Part shown: piece after piece, positions 11,728-24,803 of the stretch
How positions within the stretch are numbered: position 1 is the first letter of the stretch
How the letters are laid out: the number at the start of each line of letters is the position of its first letter
Source of the DNA: Paragonimus westermani
Lineage: Eukaryota > Platyhelminthes > Trematoda > Plagiorchiida > Troglotrematidae
Direction of reading: 5' to 3'
Assembly (NCBI GenBank): GCA_008508345.1
Contig: QNGE01000981.1
Location: 89,379-153,378 of the forward strand
Length of the DNA: 64,000 nt
Position numbers and translations under genes: made by a program
The notes under the pieces: model-generated
The model's database searches: none
Seen by the model: the letters and a program-made list of their open reading frames with translations, nothing else
What the model was told of the DNA's origin: nothing

Positions 11728-14029
11728 GGTACCCCCATTTCGTCCTGTAAGATCTGCTCAAAAGCGGTATTTGGTGTTGTTTCTCCTCACCGAAACAAGT
11801 AGGTTTTGCGAGCGGCTGATTTTTGTGATAATATCCTCGTTCAACTCGCGTTTTTCTCCGCACTTTCTCTTTGGGATGAACAACATAGAGTGCGCGCTAT
11901 CGGAGTGCTGTTGTTATCTCATTTGTAATTCAGTTGCAGACGAACCATTCTCATTCAAAAGATCCCTAGTTTACTTCCCTACCGTGGACTAGAGTGAAGA
12001 GGCCATGCAGTTGGTGATATCCGAGAACCGTACCTGGTCGACGGCTTCTTGAGCTTCAGGTCAACCATGACAACTGTCTGCTTGCCCTCGTGTCGACCAA
12101 GCATCGTTTCATCTCTCAGTCAAACTGAACAACTGTATTTACGGTTCCCCCTACTCAGTACAAAAAGAACAATCATGGAACACTTGGACCGTTGGTCTGG
12201 GCATTACTTCTGCTAATGACCTCTTTTCACGGCTAAAGCATCACCCCCTGTTTATCGTTCTTCCGCGATGTTCTTATGGCAGCTATAGCTGCTGATGGCC
12301 GCTCCGCAAGTTGCGTTGCTTTCGGTGTTTTATTGCTCGTGTTAACATCCGTCGAGGTCACTGACGTAGCACCCAACTCCCGTGTCGGTTTCGCAAGTTC
12401 ATCAAGGTTTATCCATCGAGTGACGTGGACAATGCAGACTTGATCATGAACTGTCGTCGAAGGACTTTCGATAACGTGCTCCACAAACAACTGTTGATCA
12501 GGTTATGGTAATGCCTTATCCGGGAGTCCGAGGAGCACAGAATGCCCTGCTCCTTCTCCAAACTTGGCTGCCTTGAGCCGCCGCACATCCCCTAAACCCC
12601 ACGGTCGCCCAGAGAGTCATCAGCGTCTCCTTCATAGCGGTTTATTCCATTTTTGTGAAGCCTCTTCGCGCTGCGTCAAACACCGACCTCACTCTGCTTT
12701 CCACCAGCGTCCGTAAGGCAGCCAACCTCCCAGGGCACCTCGGCTGCGCTCCAAATCATCTGTACGCTCCGTTGACTACAGCCGGATCATCTTTATCCTA
12801 CTTTTTTTGTCTATACGCTAATTGCTGGTACTACAAAAGACGCTTGGCCTAAGTGGTTGGTTACTACTGGACATCTGTTACGAAGCGTATAGAAATTCTG
12901 AACCGCGAACGCTATTTAGTACGATTGATGTGTGTCCGCTTTTTTGGCAGTTGTGCTCCCGGTCCTCTTGGCTTTGAGGTCTGCTCTTTGATTTCGTCCT
13001 GCTATGCTATCCACAGGCGAAGCTGTATGATATACGGCAGCAACATAGGCTGCGAGTCTCCTTTAAAAGCGTAACTGTTGATAATCATCCATCACGAATC
13101 GCCACTTCAGTTTTCAGACTCAGTTTTGATACCCTGTCTATGCCATTCTTGTAAAGGTCGGTGGTCTGCCCGCTGTTTGGTTTCAAAACCAGCCACTTTT
13201 ACTCCTGATATGGAGCGTCATGGAACACGCCTACTGATCATTCGGGTCCTGTTGTCTATTTGGCCAGATTCGGTCAACTGTACTGCCCCTCAAGTGTTTT
13301 CCATTTTATCAAGTTGGCGGGACTACGTGGTTCTAGTTGCACCATATTTTCATGTTTTATACGCCGGGTCGACCCGTGGTTAACGTATCTAGGAGTGGGA
13401 AGAACTAGCATTCTGCTGCTTCTAGTTAATGAGGCTTGGTCTATCTCTTTCTGTTCGTCAGGTGTTCACCGTTTTTGAACAATCTTTCATTCAAACTGTG
13501 TTTGCTTTTTCCATAGCAGCTATATTCCAAAGCCAAGTGGGATCAAGCGACATTTATTTAAAAGTCTACCGACGTGACGGAAATTCGGTTCTGACGTAAC
13601 TACACTGCTCCTTCGGAATGTACTTCGTCAACGCCAGTGCCGTTTTTCAGTGTTCATTGGGTTTTCCCACGAGCACAAACAACGGCACGGTCCGACTGCC
13701 AGTAGTTCATTCGAAATGCATGAAACTCCATCAGAGTCACGCTTTCGACCGCTACGTTGATTTTTGTTTGGCTAGGATGCACAGCGCAGTCTCCACGGGG
13801 CTTTCCGCGTTGAAATACGGCACACGAATTATGGGGCTCTTCAGCTACATACATCCACATAAGTCGTCATTATTATCATAACACCCATGAGCCTGACCAA
13901 AGGTACTGTGGCTCGGGTCGCAGCTCACCTCAACAGTGACGTGGAATATTCTAGAAGGAAACGTTACTAAGAAGGTCAACAATTATTAAAGAAAACGAAG
14001 CGGAAGAACTAGGAGTATGGATACAGGTG

Positions 14030-14198
14030 CGCCATTGACTGCTACACATCGCCATCTCGGATAGCGTATCTAACCAGTGGTTTGTGTGATCACGAGGACC
14101 CCATCTAGGCAGGCGATGCCTGCCCACTTTGCTTGATCACCACGCGGTTTCACCCAACTGTTGATGGCCTCAGTATATAATGCCCGGTACGGTAAACG
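14030..14198 (-). repeat. SINE-like dispersed repeat, copy 3 (truncated)
   Basis: The reverse complement of this stretch begins with the same CGTTTACCGTACCGGGCATT head as the copy at 17605, then the GAGGCCA block and the short hairpin (14108-14124). It lacks the distal half of the other two copies, so it is 3'-truncated or rearranged. Confidence 0.6.
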
Positions 14199-14972
14199 CT
14201 CAGCTGGCCACATAAGTCGTTGCTAACGCGTTATGCACGGGTACTGTACGTATCACGTTTTTTTCTAAGACGGTCAAGCTGAGGGTTCATGTCGCACATC
14301 ACTTTGCTGACATCTTAAACAATCTCTCGTAAAGACCGGTGAGGGCGCCGTAGAACCTACTCGTGATGGCCGCCTCCAAACAACTGTCGCTCAGAGCGTA
14401 CGCCGGTTTAGAGACCCATCACATCTCTAGTCTCTGCCAACAAACTGGTCGATGCACTAAGTGTGACAGCACGAGCTCCCATCTTCTGAATCCGACCGAG
14501 CGAAGTGCTTTGTTTTGAAGCTCACTGCAGCTTGACCGTGAGGTTCACATCTGGCGCCACAAGGAGCCATGAGAGAGTACCTCCATCGTCAGCTGTCCAA
14601 AGTTGAATTCAAGTAGTTAATGGTGCTAGACTGGTAGGTACACGCCGGCGGACTTGAGGGGAGCTTGCTAATCTACTTGCCGGAAAATGCTGACGATAAA
14701 GACGCCAATGTTTACTGAGTATTTTGACTTTGGAGATCAGTCATTACCCGAAAGTGCAAGAAAGACGAATCATGATAAAAGCCTAATAATGTATATAAAC
14801 GGTGACAACTTTAGACATTTCCCAGTCGTTTGTGCTGCGGAGGAGAGCTGGTTTAAGAGACCCTATCTCGATTCTCTCACTCGTTAGTCTATCGTGTTTG
14901 ACCACAGGAAGTGGGATCCTTTTAAAAGGCCCTCATGATCAACGACTCAAGCGTCCTATCCACTAGGCAGTT

Positions 14973-15024
14973 GAGCATTAGTGTGAACCACTGATGTATT
15001 GCTGTCTATGATGGTGATGATGAT
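14973..15024 (+). mobile_element. Isolated 3' tail of RTE-like LINE
   Basis: Only the terminal motif, GTGTGAACCACTGATGTATT then GCTGTCTATG, and a TGATGATGA tail are recognisable. It matches the ends at 11679, 21661 and (reverse strand) 63885. No polymerase sequence was recognised upstream, consistent with severe 5' truncation. Confidence 0.7.
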
Positions 15025-15689
15025 TCATTAGGCAGTTGACTTGTGCAGTCAGAGGATATAGTGAATGAGCACCATTGTCTGATTCTGGTTGCTGCTACAC
15101 GAAGTAAGTGTATTTGAATCAATGTCAGACATTTGTATGAAACCGGGGTCCCTTGGCTTGATCATCTTGGTCTTGATCATCTACTGGATGACTAGTGTTC
15201 TCTTTTTGGGACTGCTTTTTCAACGTCGGTGCTACGACCATAGCTGTGTAGCTCGCTACACAGGTGCTCACACACATCCAGCAATCCGATTGCCTAAATG
15301 TCTGACCTATACCCAAAAAGGTCGAAACCCAAGTCGCAGTACAGCACTTCGAGTCAACGTAGCTCGCAAGCCTGACCACTACATCAAGATGTCATCCTTT
15401 AATAGTAACCTGGTATACTCGTTTTCGATCGTGAACCGCATTAGTCAACAGAATAGCAGGTTAAAGTGCATACAACTGTATGAATTAACGAATCCTAGCA
15501 AGTGCATAACAGGTTCACGGGGAAGCAGGGAAACAGACTAGCTAGTGTTAGTACGAGCAAGTCTTGATCGTAGGTTTAAAATCTGAAATCAAATTTGCGA
15601 TACAGTGCTCCAAGACTGTTCGACCACCACAATGGATGCGGTCCATGCCAAACAATTGATTGCCTTCACTCTCCTATGTTCGATCCAAC

Positions 15690-16391
15690 TCCCTGCCACC
15701 TTTCAAAGGTTGCATTCTATTCGGCGAACGTCTGACCATACCAGTGGAACTTCGCGCACGCGTAATCCTACGGCTTCATGTGTACATCCAGTAATGAATC
15801 GAATGAAGGCTCTGACAGTGAAGGTTTCACAGTGAACGGTTTATCTGTCACTACGGTTTTGTTGCTGCACAGCGAGCAGTTTTACAGCTACGTGCTCCCC
15901 ATTGACCGTGGCGCTGCTACATTTGAGAGCATTCCTAGCCGATATGAATAGTCGTGCTCTCTCCAAAACTTGTTCGACGGGTTGATCACGACTTTCATAA
16001 CTCGTGACCATGTCAGTTTGATCATCATCAGGCACACCTAAGCATATGCGTTGCGGCAGATGTCCCACTATTATGCAGTCAACGTGGATTGTCTTTTCAC
16101 TAACTTGGGGACTTCAAAACGTCGCAGTGTTTCGGTGCCCACACTACTAGCATACTTACTACGGACTAGCAGGCGAACCACAGTGGCAAGATTTCTAGAG
16201 CTTATGCGTTTCACACACTGAATGGGATCTGTAATCCGGTGAGCACGGCTAAATACATATGCATGGCAAACTTCATCTTTATTCAAACGGCAGTTTACGA
16301 ATGCATCACGTTTTCGCTGCCCCCACACATTTGCGCAAGAATGATACAAACTCATGAATTCGACCGCTTGACCGTTTAAACGGCGTACCAT
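15690..16391 (-). mobile_element. Possible LTR-retrotransposon gag remnant
   Basis: Two consecutive - strand frames (16071-16391 and 15841-16068) are followed near 15690-15770 by a decayed, cysteine-poor stretch whose spacing suggests a former double zinc knuckle. This would fit the gag end of a Gypsy-type element in antisense orientation. No pol region was recognised below it. The call is weak because no residue block is diagnostic. Confidence 0.3.
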
Positions 16392-16751
16392 CTACAACAA
16401 CGATGGCATACAGGTCGTGGGATAAGGAATTTAGGTACACCTGCATTAAGATGTATTATTAATCGCACTGTTGATCACAGGCTAACTCACGTGGTGTCTG
16501 CTATCCGGTTAACAATATTGTCTGTGACCGAAATCAGAATTTTTAGACATCTGTAGGGTAGATTAACTACTGTCGGTTTGTTTATTCCAATTTTTATTCG
16601 GTTGATGTATTCACCTTGTTTATTAATCAGACGTTACGAGTTCTTGCGGCGTTAACAGATTATGAATACCACCGATGAATTGTTTTAAATAGTGACACGC
16701 ACTTGAAGGTGTTTTGCGTTATCCCCACCGTTCAATTTTATGCTTTCGCAG

Positions 16752-17013
16752 GAAGGCGTTGGAAATTGATCCGGATTGTGCGGAGGCCAAACAAGGCCTG
16801 ATGAAAACGTTCACCGATGACGATGACCCGGAGGCTGCACGTAAACGAGCAATGAACGATCCTGAGGTCGCTGCGATTCTCTCTGACCCTGCCATGCGTC
16901 TTATTCTCACACAAATGGAAGACCCATCAGCACTACGTGATCATTTAAACAATCCGGAGATCGCTTCGAAATTAATGAAACTCATTGATGCTGGTCTTAT
17001 TTCGCTCCGGTGA
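16752..17013 (+). CDS. STIP1: STIP1/Hop, exon 2: end of TPR2B and DP2 domain
   Basis: Second and last coding exon, residues 233-319 followed by TGA at 17011-17013. It begins with the G that completes Arg233 and continues the final TPR2B helix. An acidic linker of four Asp residues (255-258) and the DP2 domain follow (about 265-319), with the typical block of Asp-Pro and Asn-Pro turns. DP2 is needed for client transfer in yeast and vertebrate homologues. The C-terminus ends in Leu-Arg, matching the family's usual Ile-Arg end, so the protein is complete at 319 residues. That is close to C. elegans STI-1 and much shorter than the roughly 540 residues of human STIP1. Confidence 0.95.
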
Positions 17014-17600
17014 TTGATGAGCGGTTGGTTGCTTGTGGATAGCTTTGGGCTTGACTCTAAATACCCACTAATGGTCGAAGATTAGGAACTGTTTCGTTCT
17101 TGATGTTGGCTTCGCCAAAGTTGTTCATCTCATTAAAACTCGATTGTCATACTTTTTAGGGCAGTGCTTTTTATGAATCAAACTGATTTTGTATGAATGT
17201 GTTTTACTTACAACCAAACTAGTCCCTTGAGTAGTGGTAGTAACTGTAAAGTATTCTGGTGCTTCGTATATGACATGCCGGGCTTAACGTTGTAACGCAA
17301 AACCACTGTTATTTTGCATGTGTCTCAGGTTTGTAACCTCGAGTCAAAATTATTTTCAACAGACGTGGTCGGAACCCAAAAGTTTTGGGTCCCAAAACCG
17401 ATATGTTCAGTACTGGTGCTGTAGTGCATTCTACTGGTTCTAATAAGCTAAAACGCGAGTGTAAATCGTTTCGTTTCTAAAATCGCTCGTCAGCCAAATC
17501 GCCCAGTGCATATTAATTTTGTTCGGCAGTGTAATGGTTCTGAATTCGCATCTCCGATCAGCTACTTCAACTTTGCTATTCTACTTAGATTGTAATAGTG
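17014..17600 (+). other. STIP1: STIP1 3' flank with a candidate ATTAAA polyadenylation signal
   Basis: The sequence after the stop is T-rich and non-coding. An ATTAAA hexamer at 17132-17137, about 120 bases past the stop, is the nearest plausible polyadenylation signal. No AATAAA occurs nearby. The next clear AATAAA is near 18676. Confidence 0.35.
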
Positions 17601-17604
17601 GTGT

Positions 17605-17978
17605 CGTTTACTGTACCGGGCATTGTATACCGAGGCCACCAACAACACAATCGCATGGTGATCAACAAACATCGTGGTCATAACATGACGCGGACTGTTC
17701 AGTTGGGCGAAATCGGTAGGTGTCGCTTGCCTGTCTGTAATACTCATGATAACTCACATCATTGATTAGAAACGCTGTCGTAGATGGGTGTGTGCTGTAA
17801 TCAGTGGCAAACTTGCATTCACACAATTTCTCCCTCTGATTAGTATTGTTTTGTTAATTTGTAACTTTCTTGGCGACGTTTTCTCCTAGGTCGTTCCACG
17901 TCGTTTGAATTGAGTGGGGGCCCGAGCCACAATACCTTGATCGGACCCTTGGCCGTTGTGATGATGCTGATGGTGGCG
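17605..17978 (+). repeat. SINE-like dispersed repeat, copy 2
   Basis: The longest copy of the family seen at 6860 and 14030. It starts at CGTTTACTGTACCGGGCATT, carries the hairpin at 17715-17731, and ends in a GTGATGATGCTGATGG tail. A TGA-rich tail like that of the local RTE elements suggests mobilisation by RTE machinery, which is an inference. Confidence 0.65.
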
Positions 17979-19299
17979 ATTGGTTCACAAATTACCTTTA
18001 GAAGGACGCCCAAATTGCCATAACTGATATGATATCAAGGTTCATTGTCCACGAAGAACGAAACTTGTTATTTCTGGATCATCGTTCTTTCAGCCGGATG
18101 TTCATTTTGAAACGGATTGAGTATGTGGAGTAATCTACGGGTGTTCCTAAGTGTATGGGAGTCACTTCATGTCAGTTCCACAGAAATACCATGGACGCTT
18201 ACGCCCAATAGTTGAGCGGTGTTCCTCTTGCTGCGAAGTAACTATATTGGTTTTCTGAAGTTCCTTACATCCATCGATGAAGTGCATTTTGTATCGGCTC
18301 TCCCGTCCCGGTAGTTGTCCTGTGAGAAACGGGAGACTGTTTGATGGCATTGTTCTGAAAGTTCCTGCAGAATTGTCGGCACCACTTTATGGTAATCATA
18401 TTTCCACGACTGGAGGTTATTTCACACGAGTGACTAGTCCGAACTTCTTGCTCCTATGTTGCCCATGTACTGGATCACGAATAACGGTATACCAAAGAGG
18501 CAGGCGCATAGGCAGTGTTTGCATCAAGTGGTGCGATTAGTTAGAAATTCACGTATTGTGGAGGGCTACGGATTAGGTGTTAGCCCCTGGTATGTTTGCG
18601 GTATTTTCACCTTCTGCTCCCATCGGAATGAAATGTGGGAGCGCGTTGTAATGCTCTACTTCTAATCTGTTGCATAATAAATCGATAAGTTGTTCAACAA
18701 AAGGTGATCTTTATTGTCCGATTCACAAGCCGCCCGTGCTCTCGTGAGTCCCAGTTTACACCAAACGAGATTTCGTGTTGAGCGTCGTGTTCACTTCCGC
18801 TTAGTTCTGTGTTCGATCGATCCTTACTGTTGTGCATTCTCACCTGTTATTTCTCATCCACTGGTCCGGTTTCACTCAGTGATTCGATAGTTCTGATGTC
18901 CATGGCCCATCTGCCATGAGCTTTGGTTACTCTGAACATTTTTGTTACTTTAAACATTGGGTTAATCGCTTTTTCGACTTGGTCACTCATCACATTATTA
19001 CCCCTCGAGACTTACAGCGTACGCGCCCTAAGTGATAGGCTTGCTTTCCTCGCCATCACTGAGGCAGGCGCACGTTTGCAGAGTTTATTAAAAGAGGTAA
19101 ATAATCGCACCCTAGCTTGTGATACTGGGCTTTTTGTTTTGTCAAGTGACTGTCATTTTTGATCACCAGAATGCCGACAGTTTCAGTGCTGGCTAACCAG
19201 ACCAATGAGGAAATCCACAGCGTGTACAATGCAGGCAAAGTGTTGCCCGTACGTCACTTAGATCGATGCCATGGTTAACCTCATTTTGCATGTAATGGC
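17979..19299. other. Intergenic stretch, nothing recognised
   Basis: Short open frames on both strands show no recognisable domain. The right end may include diverged 5' sequence of the following LINE copy, but this cannot be shown. Confidence 0.4.
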
Positions 19300-21706
19300 T
19301 ACAGTGTGATTGTACTCCTAAAAGGCCGTCGGTCGTCTGGTGCATTGGACCACACCTGGTCTCAGATAGACCGCATAGCTGTTAGTAGGTGGCGGGGTTT
19401 CATTCAGGACTGTCGTTCTTGTTGAAGCAAGTACTTGGGCTCAGATCATGCGCTGGTACGCCGTCGTTTCGTACCCACTTTTGCTGAGCAACGACCCCAC
19501 CGACAACAACGTTTGGCTGTTAAGAAACTGACTATACCGTCGGTAAGGCATAAGTATCAAACCAGCTTGGGAATCTGCCATAGTAGTTCTCACTTCGGAG
19601 ATTCTGATTGCTGCTGGACCCAGATCACACAGGCTATTCGTGACGCAGGTACATAAGCATGCGGCAGGGGGGGGTATATGGAATGAACAAAACATTGGAT
19701 CTCGGAGAAATCCCTGGAGTTGCTAGAAGCCAGATGGAACATCCCTCATGGCAGTTCATATAACAATTCTAGAAGGGATGAAACGTAGCCTACATGCTGA
19801 TCGTGAGGCTTGGTTATCGGGAAAAGTTAAGGAGATTGAGACGGCTTCTGCTTCAGGAAGCACTGGCAAACTGTTTGAGCTTATCCGTGCCACTGGTTCC
19901 AGGCGACCGTCTGTCAGTGAAGCTATCAGCGAGAAAGATGGCACACTCATCTGTAGTAAGTCCAGAAGGTTAGGGCGATGGGTGGAACACTTTGAGGGTC
20001 AATTTAACTGGCCTCCTATATTCATGAAAGGTACTAGGGGTTCTTGCAAAAACCATGGAGAAATTAGTTTGACCCCAGTCATTACTAGGGTTCTAGCATC
20101 CATTATACTTCGTCAACTCATTGCATCTCTGCAAGTAAACATTAGGGAGAAACGGGCAGGGTTTCGCCCCGGGAGGGATGTATAGATCACGTTTTTATTC
20201 AAATTCTGGATTAGCGTCATCTACACTGCCGGCCAGATGAAATCCAGTTGTGAAAAGTCAGGGCTCCGGCTTGATTTGAACCAGTGATAGACAGCATGTT
20301 TGCCACACTAATCAGTAATCGTATTTCTCGACTATAAAGGTGCGTTCGATTCAGTGGATCGATCTACACTTTTGGAGTTGCTCAATCCCAGAGGTGTGCC
20401 GACTAAGTACGTGAACATACTGTGGGCACTTTATTGACAGTTTCAGCACCATGAGCGGCGTACTTCAAGGCTGTCCGCTGTCACTATTTTTTTTGATTTC
20501 GTCATAGACGAAATAATTTGGGATTGTCTCCGGCATTCACAAGATGCCGGCGTGGACCTCCTACGTGGTGAAAGACTGACCGATCTTGATTATGCTGACG
20601 ACAAGGTGTTGCTGTTTGACAACTTTCAATCTGCACAAGTAATGCTAGACGCAATTTCGCGTTCTGCTCAACACTTCGGAAGATGCTTTGCAGCCTCAAA
20701 ATGCAAAGTGCTTCTGCAGGATTGCTGTGGTCACGTAGATACGATGTTAGATAATGTAGTCATGGAGGTTGTTGACCGGTTTGTATACCTGGGAAGCTGC
20801 ATCGGGGTCGGCGGTGGAGGTGTAGGGAATGAAATAGAAGTGCGCATCTCTAAAGCTAGGACGGTATTCGCTAATCTGGGGGCATCTCTGGCGACAGAGG
20901 GGTATTTCTCTGGAGCTCAAAGGTCGCGTATATAAGACAACAGTGAGGGCCGTATTACTTTACGGCAGCGAGACCTGGCCGCTCAGGGTAGAAGACGTGA
21001 ACCGTCTTCAAGTATTTGACCACCGATGCCTGCGTCCAATCGCTCGTATTGGGTGGCACCAGCGCGTAAGTAACGAGGAGGTTATAAAGCGGGTGTTTGG
21101 TAGTGATTGCCAAGCGAGTTCTTTTGTTCAGTCTACTGTTGCACAGGCTTAGATGGTTAGGTCATGTATTAAGGATGCCAGCTAGTCGTCTTCCACACCG
21201 AGCACTTTTCGATGACATTGCGACTGACTGGTGTCAAGTGTGATGTGGACAGATGATGACGTGGCCTAGAGAAGTGAAGTCATTAACCAAGATCGAGTTC
21301 GTCTCCTGGGCTGGCGCCCTCGCGACTTACAGAGTCGGTGGCTAGGGACTCTAGGTGATATGGCGGCTAATCGAGCTCAGTGTCGTGAATGTTGTCGTTG
21401 TTTGTCCGAGTTGTCTGTGAAGTGAGTGCACTTAATGACGTGTGGCAGTGAAAGCCGTAAGGAAGCTGTCTCGCTGAGGACGCCTTACTCTCACTTGCAG
21501 CTGTTGTTTGTTTGCAAGGTGTGGGCACCTTGATGTTGAATGTTTGAATATAGACGTAGTTATTTTCAGTAGTTACGTTCCATCCCGTCCCCTTCTTTTT
21601 TTCCTTCTCTCCCTATATAGGGTTTGTTTTTTCTTCATGGTTGTGTGTAGTTAAGCATTATTGTGAACCACTGATATATTACTATCTGTGATGATTATGA
21701 TGCATT
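19300..21706 (+). mobile_element. RTE-like LINE, best-preserved copy, 5'-truncated
   Basis: Non-LTR retrotransposon, sense to +. The end of the endonuclease domain is at 19345-19480 (SQIDRIAVSRWRG, then GSDHALVRRRF in a shifted frame). A linker region follows at 19748-20030. The reverse transcriptase is broken over 20090-20700: REKRAGFRPGRD, then GAFDSVDRS, then GVLQGCPLS, and the catalytic-type LDYADD at about 20587. After the polymerase come a conserved VVDRFVYLGSC block (20770), [15 protein letters not shown] (20945) and [12 protein letters not shown] (near 21145). It ends with GTGAACCACTGATATATTAC and a TGATGATTATGATG tail. Several stops and frame breaks make it non-functional. Confidence 0.88.
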
Positions 21707-24700
21707 GATACTGGTCTGTACAAATATCAACAGCGCATTCAGAGGTGTATAATACAAACATGTACCGAACCGGTATAACGATATGTCAAAATATAGCGTT
21801 TGGTGGTTGCCCGAGATCCCGCTGACAACAAAATGTGTAATCAACGTTAAGTTGATACTGAGGGTCTTAATAAAAACAAGCAATATGAAAGAAAAGTGAG
21901 CAGGTATAATTTCATGATCTTACGCGAGTGACAAACTGATGTGTTGCTGGGTCTTGTTGGCCACGTCGTATTGCTTTTTGTGTGCATGAAACCAGTCACA
22001 TGCACTGTGGATAATCACTGGAGGGCCGCGTTGTTTGTGTTCCTAATCTCCGGTCGAACGACAGTGAAGCGAGAGTTGCTGGTTTAACGTTGGCTAAGGC
22101 AGTTATGGTGTGAGTTGCATTCATGTGGGTAAGTGACTAATGGACTTTGAGTGATGCTTCAGTTATATTCGGTCGAGTCTGTCGGAAATGGAGGCAAGAA
22201 CATTTCAACATAAAGCATAATCTCGCCTGTTGGCGAACTGAAGTTTTTTGTCTGTGTTACCAGAGTTGCTAAGTTGCTTAATACAAAGCATGCAAGGTAA
22301 ACTTTTTACCTTGGTTTCATTGTATACTCGGACAGAAATCATGCCGACAGGTCAATAATGTTGTTTGTTTCAAAGGCTGCTTTGATATCCCTCAGAATCA
22401 ATGTGAAATGCACAGAGTCATAACGCGGCGTATTTCGTTCTGTATCGTGGGGCTTTCGTCCGTTTACATCGCGTTGTGTTCGGACCGTTTTTGACCCGTT
22501 TTGGTGTTTTAACTGAATTTGTTCATTCCCTAAAGGTTTAGTGGCATTGGTTCATTGATTTATGGAATACAGTTCAGCCTGATTGGGCAGCTCGAAGTGC
22601 AGTCAGAAAAACTGTCCTACATTTGTTATGTTTGGACGAAAACAGCCTCGGGTACATACCTACACGCCTGCATGCATTTACGATACTAATTTCGGAGCCT
22701 TTGTTGAAGACGGTGTCCTGCATGTCAGTTTTATAGATGCTGTGCATCTGGAGGCGGTCGGAGGGACTGCTGTTTCACAAATGCACGCATACCTGAGGCC
22801 GTTGATTCTTGTCCGTGTATACAGGTCCAGTAGGGGTTCGTTAGTTAGTTGACAGGGCTCTGTTGTTTAGGAAGCCATGCCCCGTGCCACCATGCCGCTC
22901 GACACAACGCGCACACGGAGAATGGAATAAACTGGCTTCCGTTGATGATGTGACTATCGGGTAAAACGCTTACCAGTAGTCCAGGATGCTGGTTCTGCAA
23001 TCGCCGACTGTGGACGATTGATAGGCATGGCGTAACACATGATAACTATTACATCGTGCTACTCAACTCAGGATCTGCTAAAACGAAGATCAACAAGGAT
23101 AAGTACAGCAAGGAAAGAATCGAAACATTCAGCCAGGATTTTAGTGATGGTAGGGGCGTTCTTCCATCCCAATACGCTTCTATGAGCACTTTTACGCTCG
23201 TCTTTATCCGAAAAGAAGCAATGCAGCCCGGCTGCTGGACACTGCGCACAAGGATGTGGTCAGGGACAATTATTACTGTCGATCACAGTGGGAACCATAA
23301 AGGAATGAACGATTTGTGCGAAGTCGTACGATTTGTAAGTGAGAGGTTCACTCTTAGCGCCGTTTTGATATATGTTTGACACTTCGTTCGATGTCTTCGT
23401 GCCCCGAACGGGGAGCCATTCCTTCAATACTCTCGTTACCATTTCCAAGATCTCGCCTTTCCGCATCTTTATTTCGGTCTTGCTCATTTTGTGAATTGAG
23501 TCTGTAGTATTAAGCGGAAGAAAAGCCAGGACTGCCAGACCATGCGAGCCGCGAGGTTAATGCAGCAAGCTACAAATGTTTGCAAGCCATGTGCGTATCA
23601 CCGTGTACTATAACCACTGTTACAACTGAGTTATCAAGAAACTTCTTGATGCTGATTGCTTCATTTGGTTGCAATAATTGTATCTTGGTCGCCTCGTGTT
23701 GTTTTGCATCATGGTTGAATTTTCGCCCGAAACATGAGCAGCTTAGGTGGTTTTTCGGGGTGTACAAAGATTAAAGAAACACGACTTGATGGACTTTCTA
23801 GATTGGCTGTTAAAACTTAGTCATAATTTGCTGTGCGCTTGTCATAATCCTTCCATTGGCGACAGTTTCACGCTGAAAAAGTCCAGATGAGCGGAGATGT
23901 CGACACCAGGTACACAAGTCGTCTGAATATGGGTAATATTAAGAAATTCGGTCAGGTTTAACAGAATGCAAACTGAGGAAGACCAACTTTTGCGGCGTTT
24001 GGGCGATATGAGACGAAACAATCGGAATTCGAGCAGATTTGACCAAAAGCTTCGCCAACATGAATTCATCCCATTATACAAGGTCATTGGCTACCCTCAG
24101 CTTTCGGGCATCATATGGCTTAATTCTTACATGATATAGTGTTGTGAATAAACAATTCGGGCGTTACTTCACTGAGCACGGTGTTTGTCCTGATTGATCA
24201 TACAAGCGCTTCGTTCCTGTCGCGCTAGTGATGCCGTTGAAGCTGTCGATGTAGCGCGAAAATCGGTTTAGAGTGCCAACAACGATTCAAAGAATCGTGT
24301 GGAACTCAGTTTGATGAAAAGAACTGGAGTGTGCCCGATTGCATCTTTGGATTTTCATAATTGTCTAAAGCATTTCGAAGTACCTATAGGTTTTGTTTGT
24401 GGCCACGACAGCGAAGGTTGAAAAGTTGTGCGAATTACCTAATCGGAGTGGCGGTTAGTGCTAACTAAACGAGGACTTCCAGAAACCGTTCAGAAGACGA
24501 AATCACACAATCGAGGTGGGCTCCAGACTTTAACTAACTCAGATGCAACTTTCCAGGCCATTCACGAACAAGCGCACGAAATGCAAGATTTCTGTTGATC
24601 GAAGGTGTTCAAAATGTAGCGTACAGAGAAGTATACACTTCAAACGGGGTGAGAAACCACGGGTATTTTGAATTCCTGGATATTCTCAGCCGGGGTGCTG

Positions 24701-24780
24701 ATCAGTTTTAGATCCTCCGAATTTATTCGGTGATTTTCTAATAGCCACGAGGAAGGGTTTACAAAAGACCTGGGAACCTA
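21707..24780. other. Intergenic stretch, nothing recognised
   Basis: About 3 kb without recognisable genes or protein-coding repeats. A sequence similar to part of the LINE end, ACAAACTGATGTGTTGCTGG, occurs near 21930 and may be a second, poorly preserved tail. Confidence 0.4.
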
Positions 24781-24803
24781 GGTGATCATTTCTCAGAACT
24801 ATA

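Larger units (their letters stand above)
1715..16751 (+). other. STIP1: STIP1 intron 1, 15,037 bp, transposon-filled
   Basis: The intron runs from the GTACGT donor at 1715 to the TTTCGCAG acceptor ending at 16751. It interrupts the Arg233 codon after its second base, and the join restores an uninterrupted TPR helix. Inside are LINE, Gypsy and SINE-like remnants annotated separately. About 1721-4640 and 11728-13990 hold no protein or repeat that I can recognise beyond short chance frames. Confidence 0.9.
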
